NCBI GenBank assembly: GCA_016199325.1
Contig: JACQGW010000191.1
Location: 1-16,042 of the forward strand
Length of the DNA: 16,042 bases
Origin: Chloroflexota bacterium
GTDB taxonomy: Bacteria; Chloroflexota; Dehalococcoidia; JACQGW01
Direction: 5' to 3'
The position numbers were made by a program, and so were the translations under genes. Below the pieces are notes generated by a model. It searched no databases. It was not told the DNA's origin and worked only from the letters and a program-made list of their open reading frames with translations. Shown here one piece after another: positions 6,794 through 15,400 of the stretch. Within the stretch, counting starts at the first letter, position 1. Each line of letters opens with the position of its first letter.

Positions 6794-7714
6794 ATGACAC
6801 GCTACCTGATCCGACGTGTGCTCTGGCTGTTCGTGATCCTCTGGGGCATCTCCCTGATCACGTTCGTCATCACCTACGCCGTGCCCTCGGATCCGGCCCG
6901 CGCGCTGGCCGGCCCCGAAGCCGACGATCGGGAGGTCGCCAACATCCGCCACCAGCTCGGCCTCGACCGTCCCTTTCACGAGCAGTACGGCGCGTTCCTC
7001 TGGCGGGCCGTCCAGGGCGACTTCGGCCGTTCCTGGCGCCTGCGCATGCCGGTGATGGAGGCCATCCTGGTCCGCCTGCCCGCCACCGCCCAACTGGCCG
7101 TCGCCGCGCTGCTGGCCGAGCTCGTCATCGGTCTGACCATCGGCACCCTCTCGGCCCTCAAACAGAACACCATCCTCGATCGCGGCGCGACGCTCATCGC
7201 CATCGTTTCGCTGGCGGCGCCGGGTTTCTGGGTGGGGCTGCTCCTGCTCTACTACCTGGCCTTTCGCGCTAACCTGTTCCCGCTGGGCGGCTACGGAACG
7301 CCGCTCCACGTCGTCCTGCCGGCGCTGACCATGGGCATCACCGGCGGCCCCTGGTACGCGCAGATCTTCCGCTCGACGCTCCTGGACGTGCTGGGCGAGG
7401 ACTACGTCCGGACGGCCCACGCCAAAGGGCTGAAGCACCGCATGGTCGTCCTGCGGCACATCGTGCCCAACGCGGTGCGGCCCGTCATCACGATGGCCGG
7501 CATGGACCTGGGCCACATGCTTGCCGGCGTCCTCGTCATCGAGTCCGTCTTCGCCTGGCCCGGCATCGGCACCCAGACCTGGGAAGCCATCACCACCATG
7601 GACGTCCCGATCGTCGTCGGCACCGTCATGTTCGCCGCCTTCCTCATCGCCGTCGCCAACTTGCTCGTCGACCTCTCCTACGCCCTGCTGGACCCACGCG
7701 TTCGCTACTCGTGA
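6794..7714 (+). CDS. dppB: ABC transporter permease, DppB/OppB-like
   Basis: A 306-residue inner-membrane permease starting at ATG 6794; AGAGGG at 6785-6790 is only 3 nt from the start, a tight spacing. It begins with the DppB hallmark MTRYLIRRVLWLFVILWGIS and a first membrane helix (9-30). A short periplasmic region follows, with LGLDRPFHEQYGAFL (55-69) and GDFGRSW (75-81). Additional helices lie near 98-122, 133-156, 170-190, 228-252 and 272-296. The EAA loop EDYVRTAHAKGLKHRMVVLR (202-221) docks on the ATPase. With the DppC-like subunit it would form the membrane channel for the lipoprotein encoded at 3797-5602. A repeat-filled 236-nt gap separates it from dppC, and no ATPase gene follows: the next gene is convergent. 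Confidence 0.93.
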   Translation: MTRYLIRRVLWLFVILWGISLITFVITYAVPSDPARALAGPEADDREVANIRHQLGLDRPFHEQYGAFLWRAVQGDFGRSWRLRMPVMEAILVRLPATAQLAVAALLAELVIGLTIGTLSALKQNTILDRGATLIAIVSLAAPGFWVGLLLLYYLAFRANLFPLGGYGTPLHVVLPALTMGITGGPWYAQIFRSTLLDVLGEDYVRTAHAKGLKHRMVVLRHIVPNAVRPVITMAGMDLGHMLAGVLVIESVFAWPGIGTQTWEAITTMDVPIVVGTVMFAAFLIAVANLLVDLSYALLDPRVRYS

Positions 7715-7734
7715 CCGCCAGGGAGAAGCCCGCA

Positions 7735-7760
7735 GGTTCGTAGTAGCGACTTCAGTCGCC
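7735..7760 (+). repeat. GTAG-headed REP-like hairpin (single copy)
   Basis: The decamer GGTTCGTAGT (7735-7744) is followed by a hairpin GCGACT-TC-AGTCGC (7746-7759), 6-bp stem and 2-nt loop. The decamer is identical to that at the right edge of the REPIN-like doublet (3707-3716, minus strand), while the stem sequence differs. It lies 21 nt after the DppB-like stop. Confidence 0.6.
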
Positions 7761-7842
7761 GTTCCCATCTCTCCACCAGATCCACCGGCACACCAGGCTC
7801 CTTGCCGCGCTCCGCGCCGCAACGCCCCCATGAAAACCCGCA

Positions 7843-7866
7843 CGCGGAGACGCGGAGGCCGCGGAG
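7843..7866 (+). repeat. CGCGGAG repeat, GC-shifted relative of the 6578-6602 repeat
   Basis: The 24 nt line up without gaps to 6578-6601, differing by three A-to-G transitions and an A-to-C change. No matching inverted arm is evident downstream. It ends 6 nt before the 38-bp palindrome. Confidence 0.45.
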
Positions 7867-7872
7867 CCGACC

Positions 7873-7961
7873 ATCCGAGCCGCGAACGTGAGTGAGCCGT
7901 TCCCCGGCGCAGGAGCGGATCGCGCGCCGGGGAACGGCTCACTCACGTTCGCGGCTCGGAT
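7873..7961. repeat. Perfect 38-bp inverted repeat with 13-nt loop
   Basis: Arms 7873-7910 and 7924-7961 are exact reverse complements over 38 nt, with a 13-nt spacer (7911-7923). The stem is GC-rich and would be extremely stable in RNA or single-stranded DNA. It lies between convergent genes, so it may block read-through in both directions, yet it lacks the T-tract of an intrinsic terminator. A non-autonomous mobile repeat, or less likely a fold-back assembly artefact, are alternatives. Confidence 0.75.
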
Positions 7962-8020
7962 CAGGCACCCCGGCGGAGTCGCTCGCTGGCCCGCGCGGCC
8001 GGGACGCCGACGCCCCGGAA

Positions 8021-8048
8021 GCGCACTTGCGAGTGCGCACTACGAACC
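8021..8048 (-). repeat. GTAG-headed REP-like hairpin (single copy, reverse orientation)
   Basis: Read on the minus strand, GGTTCGTAGT (8039-8048) is followed by a hairpin with 7-bp stem and 4-nt loop (8021-8038). The head decamer equals those at 7735-7744 and 3707-3716, while the stem is a different sequence with its pairing kept. This compensatory pattern argues that the hairpin structure is selected. Confidence 0.6.
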
Positions 8049-8093
8049 TGCGCGCCGCCTCAGCAGCCTTCGCGCCGCCCCGATCGCGTGGGC

Positions 8094-8109
8094 GGGGACA
8101 TCGGTCCCC
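8094..8109. other. Short GC hairpin
   Basis: GGGGAC and GTCCCC (8094-8099 and 8104-8109) form a 6-bp stem with a 4-nt loop, flanked by further complementary G- and C-runs. Without a T-tract or a GTAG head, its role is unclear. Confidence 0.3.
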
Positions 8110-8173
8110 CGACCGGCCCGCCCGCAGGTGGGGGGGCATCTTCACATCAGTCGAGGGCACTGCGTCCAACGCT

Positions 8174-8229
8174 CAAGGTTGAGCGAGCGCTCCCCAACCT
8201 TGAACCCCGGACCGTGGACCTCGAACCAT
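8174..8229. repeat. Heptameric repeat array with inverted partner at the 3' end of the giant gene
   Basis: Five 7-nt units with the RACC core run from 8195 to 8229, ending 2 nt before the stop codon of the giant leftward gene. An 8-bp inverted partner is at 8174-8181 (pairs with 8195-8202, 13-nt loop). For the leftward transcript this lies just after the stop, where a 3' end signal would be expected, but no U-tract is present. Confidence 0.65.
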
Positions 8230-8231
8230 CG

Positions 8232-9455
8232 CTATTCGGGCGGCAGCCCGTAGCCGGACTCGCCGGGAATGAGCGTGCCGGCCCGGTTCGCCTTCAGGAA
8301 GTAGCTCCGCGTGCCTTCGATCCGGAAGTTGTTGAACGGGTGGGGCGCGACGTGCCCTTCGTAGGAGCCGTAGATCCACCGGTCCACTTCGCCCACGTGG
8401 TACGTCTGCTGCGTCCCGGAGATGATGCCGGTGGCGTCCGAGAGATTCGACGCCCGCAGGCCGTCGGGCTGCCAGGCATCGTCGGCCTGGGGCACGCCCA
8501 CCAGGTTCCAGCCGAGCGCCAGCCGCAGCGGGGTGGCCTGCGTGACCTCGTGGCCGACCAGCTCCCAGGTGAACGGCTCCCGCAGCTTCAGGAAGTAGCC
8601 CTCGCCGGGCTTCAGCGGGAAGTCAGCCTGGGGGTTGACCAGCCCGGTCCCGTCGACCGCCACGCCCTGCCAGGCGCCCGCCGTGTATCGGAACGCCGCC
8701 GTCAGCCGCGCGCCGTCGCGGTTGACCGCTCGGGCGAGCTGCGAGACCGAGATCGGGCGGGTTGGCTCCAGCGGCAGGCCGACGGCGTTCCAGCCGACGC
8801 CCAGATGGACCGGTCGCCCGACGACCGGCCGGAGCTGGATGTCGAGCGGCGCCGAACGCAGCACGCCCACCGGAAGGTCGGCGTAGCCGAAGCCGTCCGC
8901 CTGGCCGAACGCTTCCAGATGCACGAGGTCGGACTCGGCGTAGGCGAACCGGGCCATCAGGTCCCGCGTCCGCGCCCCGCCCAGGTCGATCCACCAGTAG
9001 CCGTCTCCCTGCGTCACGTCGGAGAGCAGCGCCGAGGTCGGGTGGGTCGCCGTGCCGCTGATCACCTCCGCCAGGTTCTCGAGGTCCAGGTAGACGATGG
9101 CGCCGGGCACCGGGTTGCCCCAGCGGTCGACCACCCGGCCGAAGACGCCGTCCGAGCCCCGCTCGCCGAGCGTTCGGCCGGTCCGTACCCAGCCGTCGGC
9201 CATCGGCTGGCCGTCCAGCGCGATGGCGTACCGGTAGGTCGTCTCCGGCAGCAGGCGGTTGGCAACGCTGCTGCCGCCGACCCGGACCCAGTGGGTTTCG
9301 CCCGGCGCCGTCCGGAAGTCGGCCGCCAGGGTCGGCGTCATCGGCAGCGTGCCGCTGATCCAGTAGGCGACCGACGCGATGGCCGGGAAGCGGGAGAGGA
9401 ACGACAGGGTGAAGGAGACGTCCGTCACGTTGCTCTGGCGGACGTCCCGCACCTC
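8232..9455 (-). other. C-terminal non-propeller region of the giant protein
   Basis: After Ig pair D, a fibronectin-III-like segment ([20 protein letters not shown]) precedes a CarboxypepD_reg-like beta sandwich and two copies, about 94 residues apart, of a GWN(A/L)VG(L/V)P motif, each preceded by HLGV or RLAL. The second copy has a [14 protein letters not shown] ending that echoes [10 protein letters not shown] in the first. GWN repeats are common at C-termini of secreted proteins of unknown function. Confidence 0.6.
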
Positions 9456-12400
9456 GTTCCCGGCGACGGGCGCGCGCACCGTGACGGCGACCGTCGCGGT
9501 GTCGGTCCCGCCGTGGTCGTCGGTGGCCGTGTAGGTGAAGCTGTCCGTCCCGCTGAAGCCGGCGTTCGGCGTGTAGGTGACGGTGCCGTTCGGATTGGCG
9601 ACCACGGTGCCGTTGGTGCCCTGCGTCGCCGTCACGACCCGAAGGGCGTCGCCGTCGGCGTCGGCGTCGTTGGCCAGAACGGCGATGGATACCGCCTGGC
9701 CTGCCACTGTCGTCGCCGTGTCGTCGGCCGCGACCGGCGGGTCGTTCACCGGGGTGACGGCGATGGCGACGGTCGCGACGGTGCTGTTCGTGACGCCGTC
9801 GCTCACCCGGAAGGTGAAGGCGTCGGCGCCGTGGAAGTTCGGGTCCGGCGTGTAGGTCAGATTCGGCGCCGTGCCGCTGAGCGTGCCGTGGGTTGGCGCG
9901 TTGAGGACGGCGAAGGTGAGCGAGCTCCCGTCGGGATCGGTCGCCGCCAGGATGATGGCGACGGCCGTGTCCTCGGTCGTGGTGACCGACTGGCTACTCG
10001 CAATCGGCGCCTGATTGGTCGGCACCACCGGCCAGGCCGCCAGACCGGCCAGCTCGACGTATGGAAGGGCATCGCCCATCTCGCCCGGCCCATCGCCGCG
10101 ATTGGTCAAGTCGCCCAGCCCGAGCTGGCCGAGGTGGTTCCGGCCCCAGCACTTGATGCGGCGGTTATCCAGCACCACACAGGTCTGGCTGATGCCGGCG
10201 GCGATGGCGATGGCGGTGCGGCCGGTGCCGAGGTCGACCGCCGGCAGGGCGTCGCCCATGTTGTCGAGCGTATCGCCGCGCGTGATCACGTCGCCCAGGC
10301 CGAGCTGGCCGTAGGTGTTCCGGCCCCAGCACTTGACCTGGCCGCCGTCGAGGATGGCACAGGTGTGGTCGTACCCAGCGGCGACGGCGACGGCCGTGCG
10401 GCCGGTGCCGAGATTGACGGCCGGCAACGCATCGCCCATCTCGCCGGGGCCGTTGCCGCGATGGCTCATATCGCCCAGCCCGAGCCGACCATCGTAGTTG
10501 CTGCCCCAGCACTTGACCGGGCCGTTTTCGAGCAGCGCACAGGCGTGGCCGCTCCCGACCGTGATGCCGACGGCAGTACGGCCGGTGCCCAGGTCGACGG
10601 GGGGCAGCGCGTCTCCCATCTCCCCCGGTCCGTCGCCGCGGTTGCTCGAGTCGCCCTGCCCGAGCCCGCCGGTGATGTTGTACCCCCAGCACTTGACCTG
10701 CCCGGTGTCCAGCAGCGCACATACCTGATAGTTCAGAGTGTCGATGGCGACGGCCGTCCGGCCGATCCCGAGGTCGACGGCGGGCAGCGCATCCCCCATC
10801 TCGCCGGCGCCGTCCCCCCGCCGAACCGTGTCGCCCTGCCCGAGCCCGCCGAAGCCGTTGGCGCCCCAGCACTTGACCTGCCCGGTGTCCAACAATGCGC
10901 AGGTGGACGCGGCGCCCGCAGTGGTGGCGAGGGCGGTTCGGCCGATGCCGAGGTCCACCGCCGGCAGCGTATCGCCCATTTCGCCCGGACCGTCGCCCCG
11001 CCGAACCGTGTCGCCCTGGCCAAGCCCGCCCCCGAAGTTGTCGCCCCAGCACTTGATCTGGCCGGTGTCCAGCACCGCGCAGGCATGTTGGTTACCCAGG
11101 GCGACGCCGGTCCCAGTCCGTCCGGCGCCGAGGTCGACCGCCGGCAGCGCGCTGCCCATGTCGTCGAGACTGTCGCCGCGCGTGATCACGTCGCCCAGGC
11201 CGAGCTGGCCGTAGGTGTTCTGGCCCCAGCACTTGATCTCGCCGGTATCCAATAGCGCGCAGGTCGAAAAGGCCCAGCCCGCGACCGCGAGGACGGTGTG
11301 CCCCCCGATGCCCGGCGCCAGCGGCGTTCGGACAGTGACGGTCACCGTCGCGAGGTTGGTGTCCTCGCCTCCGGCGTTGGCCCTGAACGTGAACGTGTCC
11401 ACGCCCGTGAAGTCCAGGGCGGGGCTGTAGACCAGGCTGGGCGCCACGCCGCTCAGCGTCCCGTGGGCGGGCGGCGTCACCACCGTGTACGTCAGCGGCT
11501 CCCCGTCGGCGTCGCGCGCCAGGAGGGTGGCGGCCACCGGTGCGTTCTTGCTCGTCATCAGCCAGCGGTCGTCGGCGACGGGCGCATCGGCCACCGGAGT
11601 GACGGTGATGGCGACGGCCACCACGTTGCTCTCCAGGCTGCCGTCGGTCGCCCGGTAGTAGAACGCATCGGCGCCGAAGAAGTTCGGCTTCGGCGTATAC
11701 GTCAGGTTCGGCGCGGCGCCGGAGAGCGTCCCCTGCGCCGGCGCGACGACGACAATGAAGGTCACCGGGTCGCCGTCCGGGTCGGCGGCCGCCAGCGTCA
11801 CGGCGACCGGCGTGTCCTCGGCGGTGGTCACGGACAGGGCACCGGCAATGGGCGCCTGGTTCGCGGGAGCCGGCGGGACGGGGCCCGGCAGAGCGGCGGC
11901 GCCAGCCAGGTCGACGACCGGCAGGGCATCGCCCATCTCGCCCGGCCCGTCGCCGCGGCTCAGCGTGTCGCCCAGGCCGTCCTGGCCGAGGTGGTTCCGG
12001 CCCCAGCACTTGATCTGCCCGTTGTCGAGCAGCGCGCAGGTGTGCCAATCGCCGGCCGTCATGGCCAGGGCGGTCCGGCCGGCGCCGAGATCGACCGCCG
12101 GCAAGCTGTCGCCCATGTCGCCAGCCCCGCCGCCGCGGTTGGTCGTGTTGCCCAGGCCAAGCTGGCCGAAGGTGTTGCCGCCCCAGCACTTGATCTGCCC
12201 GTTGTCGAGCAGCGCACAGGTGTGGCTGTAGCCGGCGGCGAGGGCGGTGGCAGTCCGACCGGCGCCCAGGTTGACGGCCGGCAGGGCATCGCCCATCTCC
12301 CCCGGCCCGTCGCCGCGGCCGGCGTAGTTGCCCAGCCCGAGCTCGCCCCAGCTGTTGCTGCCCCAGCACTTGACCTGGCCGGTGTCCAGCACCGCACAGG

Positions 12401-15400
12401 TGTGGCTATTTCCGACGGCGATGGCCGTGGCGGTCCGGCCGGCGCCGAGGTTGACGGCCGGCAGGGCATCGCCCATCTCGCCGGCGTTGTCGCCGCGCCT
12501 GATCGTGTCTCCAAGCCCCAGTTGGCCGTAGAAGTTGTCGCCCCAGCACTTGACCTGCCCGTTGTCCAACAGCGCGCAGGTGTGAGTCGTGCCGGCGGCA
12601 ATGGCGGTTGCCCTGCGGCCGGCGCCGAGGTCGACGGCCGGCAGCGCGTCCCCCATCTCGCCGAGGTTATCGCCACGCGTGATCACATCGCCCAGGCCGA
12701 GCTGGCCGGAGTCGTTAGAGCCCCAGCACTTGACCTGGCCATTGTCCAACAGTGCGCAGGTATCGTAGCCACCGGCGCTCAGGGCAACGGCAAGACGACC
12801 GATCCCGAGGTCGACGGTCGGCAGCGCGTCGCCCATCTCGCCCGGCCCGTCGCCGCGCCAGTTCGTGTCCCACAGTCCGAGATCGCCCCGGCCGTTCCAG
12901 CCCCAGCACTTGACCTGGCCGGTGTCCAGCAGCGCGCAGGAATGGCCGCCACCCACCGCGATACTGGCGGCGGTCCGGCCGGTGCCCAGGTTGACGGCGG
13001 GCAGCGCGGCGCCCATCTCACCCGCTGCGTCGCCACGCGAGAACTTATCGCCCAGCCCGAGCTGGCCGCCGTTGTTGCCGCCCCAGCACTTGACCTCGCC
13101 GGTCTCCAGCAGCGCGCAGGTGTGCGAGCTGCCGGCCTGAACGACCGATCGGGCCGGGCCGCCGGGCGCTGGCGGCGCCGCGACGGTGACGGTCACGGTG
13201 GCGGTGTTGCTCTCCAGGTTGCCGTCGCTGGCGACGAACGTGAACGTGTCGACGCCGGCAAAGCCCGCCGCCGGCGAGTAGGTCAGGCTCGGCGCCGCGC
13301 CGCTGAGCGTCCCGTGCCCGGGCGCCGTGACGACCGTATAGGTCAGCGCGTCCCCGTCGGCGTCGGCGGCCGAAAGGGTGATCGTCACGGCGGTGCCGGC
13401 GGTGGTGCTCACCGACTGGCTGAACGCCACCGGCGGATCGTTCACCGGCGTCACGCCGATGGTGACGGTCGCCACATTGCTGTTCGTGACGCCGTCGCTC
13501 GCCTGGAAGGTAAAGGAATCGGCGCCGTTGAAGTTCGCGGCGGGCGTGTAGATCAGATTCGGCGCCGTACCGCCGAGCGCGCCGTGGGCAGGTCCGCCGA
13601 TCACCGTGTAGGTCAGGGTATCGCCGTCGGCGTCGGTTGCCGCCAGGGTGATGGCCACGGCCGTATCCTCCGGCGTCGAGACCGACTGGCTGTTGGCCAC
13701 CGGCGCGCGGTTCGCCGTCGGCAGGAGGACGGCGCCGGCCAGGTCGACGACCGGCAGGTTGTCGCCCATCTCGGTCGCCCCATCGCCGCGCGCGTTTACG
13801 TCGCCCAGCCCGAGCCGGCCGTTGCCGTTGTAGCCCCAGCACTTGATCTGGTTGGTGTCGAGCAATGCACAGGTGAAATCGACTCCGGCGTCGACGGCCA
13901 GGGCGGTGCGGCCGGTCCCCAGGTTCACGGCCGGCAGGGCGCCGCCCATCTCGCCCGGCCCGTCGCCCCGGTCGTTCTGGTCGCCCAGCCCGAGCTGGCC
14001 GGAGCTGTTGTAGCCCCAGCACTTGACGTTGCCGTCGTCCAGCAGCGCGCAGGTGTGCTTGCCGCCGGGCGCGATCACCACGGCGGTGCGGCCAGCGCCC
14101 AGATCGATGGCCGGCAGGGCGTCGCCCATCTCGCCGGCCTGGTCGCCACGATCGGCCTTGTCGCCCAGCCCGAGCTGGCCGTAGTAGTTGCGACCCCAGC
14201 ACTTCACCTGGCCGGTGTCGAGGATGGCGCAGGTGTACGATGAGCCGGCGGCAACGGCGGTGGCCGTGCGGCCAGCGCCGAGGTCCACGGCCGGCAGCGC
14301 ATCGCCCATCTCGCCCGGCTCGTCGCCACGGCTCAATTTGTCGCCCAGGCCGAGCTGGCCCTGGTCGCTGAAGCCCCAGCACTTGACCTCGCCCGTATCG
14401 AGGAGCGCACAGGTGTGAAAGCCTCCGGTTGCGATGGCCGCGGCCGTGCGGCCGGTGCCCAGGTTGACCGCCGGCAGCGCATCGCCCATCTCGCCCGGCG
14501 CCCAGCCGCGATTGTTCCGGTCGCCCAGGCCAAGCTCGCCGTCGGCGTTGTGGCCCCAGCACTTCACCTGGCCGGTGTCGAGGATGGCGCAGGTGTGGCT
14601 CCACGCATTGTTCACGCCGGTGGCAATGGCGACGGCGGTCCGGCCGGCGCCCAGGTCGACCGCCGGCAGCGCATCGCCCATCTCGCCCGCCGCGTCGCCG
14701 CGGTCGATCGTGTCACCCAGCCCGAGTCGGCCGAACTGACTGAAGCCCCAGCACTTGACCTGGTCCGTGTCCAGGAGCGCGCAGGTGTGCCCGCCCCCGG
14801 CAGAGACGCTGGCGGCGGTTCGGCCGATCCCGAGGTCGACGGCCGGCAGCGCGCTCCCCATCTCGCTCGGCCCGTCGCCCCGGTCGCTCACGTCGCCAAG
14901 CCCGAGCTGGCCGTAACTATTCGAGCCCCAGCACTTGAGCGCGCCCGCCTCCAGCACCGCACATCCGTGGTCGCCGCCGGCCTGGACGACCAAGCGGCCC
15001 GCCAGGCCGGCGATCAGGGGCGTCCGGACGGTGACGGTCACCGTCGCGAGGTTGCTCTCCGCGCTCCCGTCGGTCGCCCTGAACGCGAACACGTCGACGC
15101 CGGTGAAGTCCAGCGCGGGGCTGTAGACCAGCGTGGGCAGCACCCCGCCGAGCGTCCCGTGCGTGGGGGTGACCACCAGCACGACGGAGAGCGGGTCGCC
15201 GTCGGCGTCGCTCGCCGCCTGCGGGATCGCCACCGGCGCGTGCCGGCTCGTCAGGACCGACCGGCCGGCGGCGACGGGCACGTCGTTCACCGAGGTCACG
15301 GTGATGGTGACGGCGGCGATGGGGCTCTCCAGGCTGCCGTCGCTCGCCCGGAAGGAGAAGTGGTCGGTGCCGTGGAAGTTCGGATTCGGCGTGTAGGTCA

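Larger units (their letters stand above)
7715..8231. other. Repeat-dense intergenic region between convergent genes
   Basis: These 517 nt separate the DppB-like stop from the stop of the giant leftward gene. Open frames here are short, overlap on both strands and come from palindromes, and none has a convincing ribosome site with family content. The region holds two REP-like hairpins, a CGCGGAG repeat, a perfect 38-bp inverted repeat, a GC hairpin and a heptamer array, each listed separately. No T-tract terminator is visible. Confidence 0.7.

Noticed and set aside
6455..7942. A 495-codon minus frame across the permease gap and dppB
   Set aside because: It spans intergenic repeats and antisense DNA, and has no membrane or domain features.
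7873..7961. The 38-bp palindrome as an intrinsic terminator
   Set aside because: No T-run follows either arm, and stem length and identity exceed those of usual terminators, so it is listed as a repeat instead.
8088..11255. A 1055-codon open frame on the + strand, and another at 11298-14243
   Set aside because: They lie antisense to the RCC1 gene. The lack of stops follows from the GC-rich 180-nt repeats being read on the opposite strand; the product is repetitive Arg/Ala/Val/Gly sequence with no recognisable fold, whereas the minus frame has clear domains.
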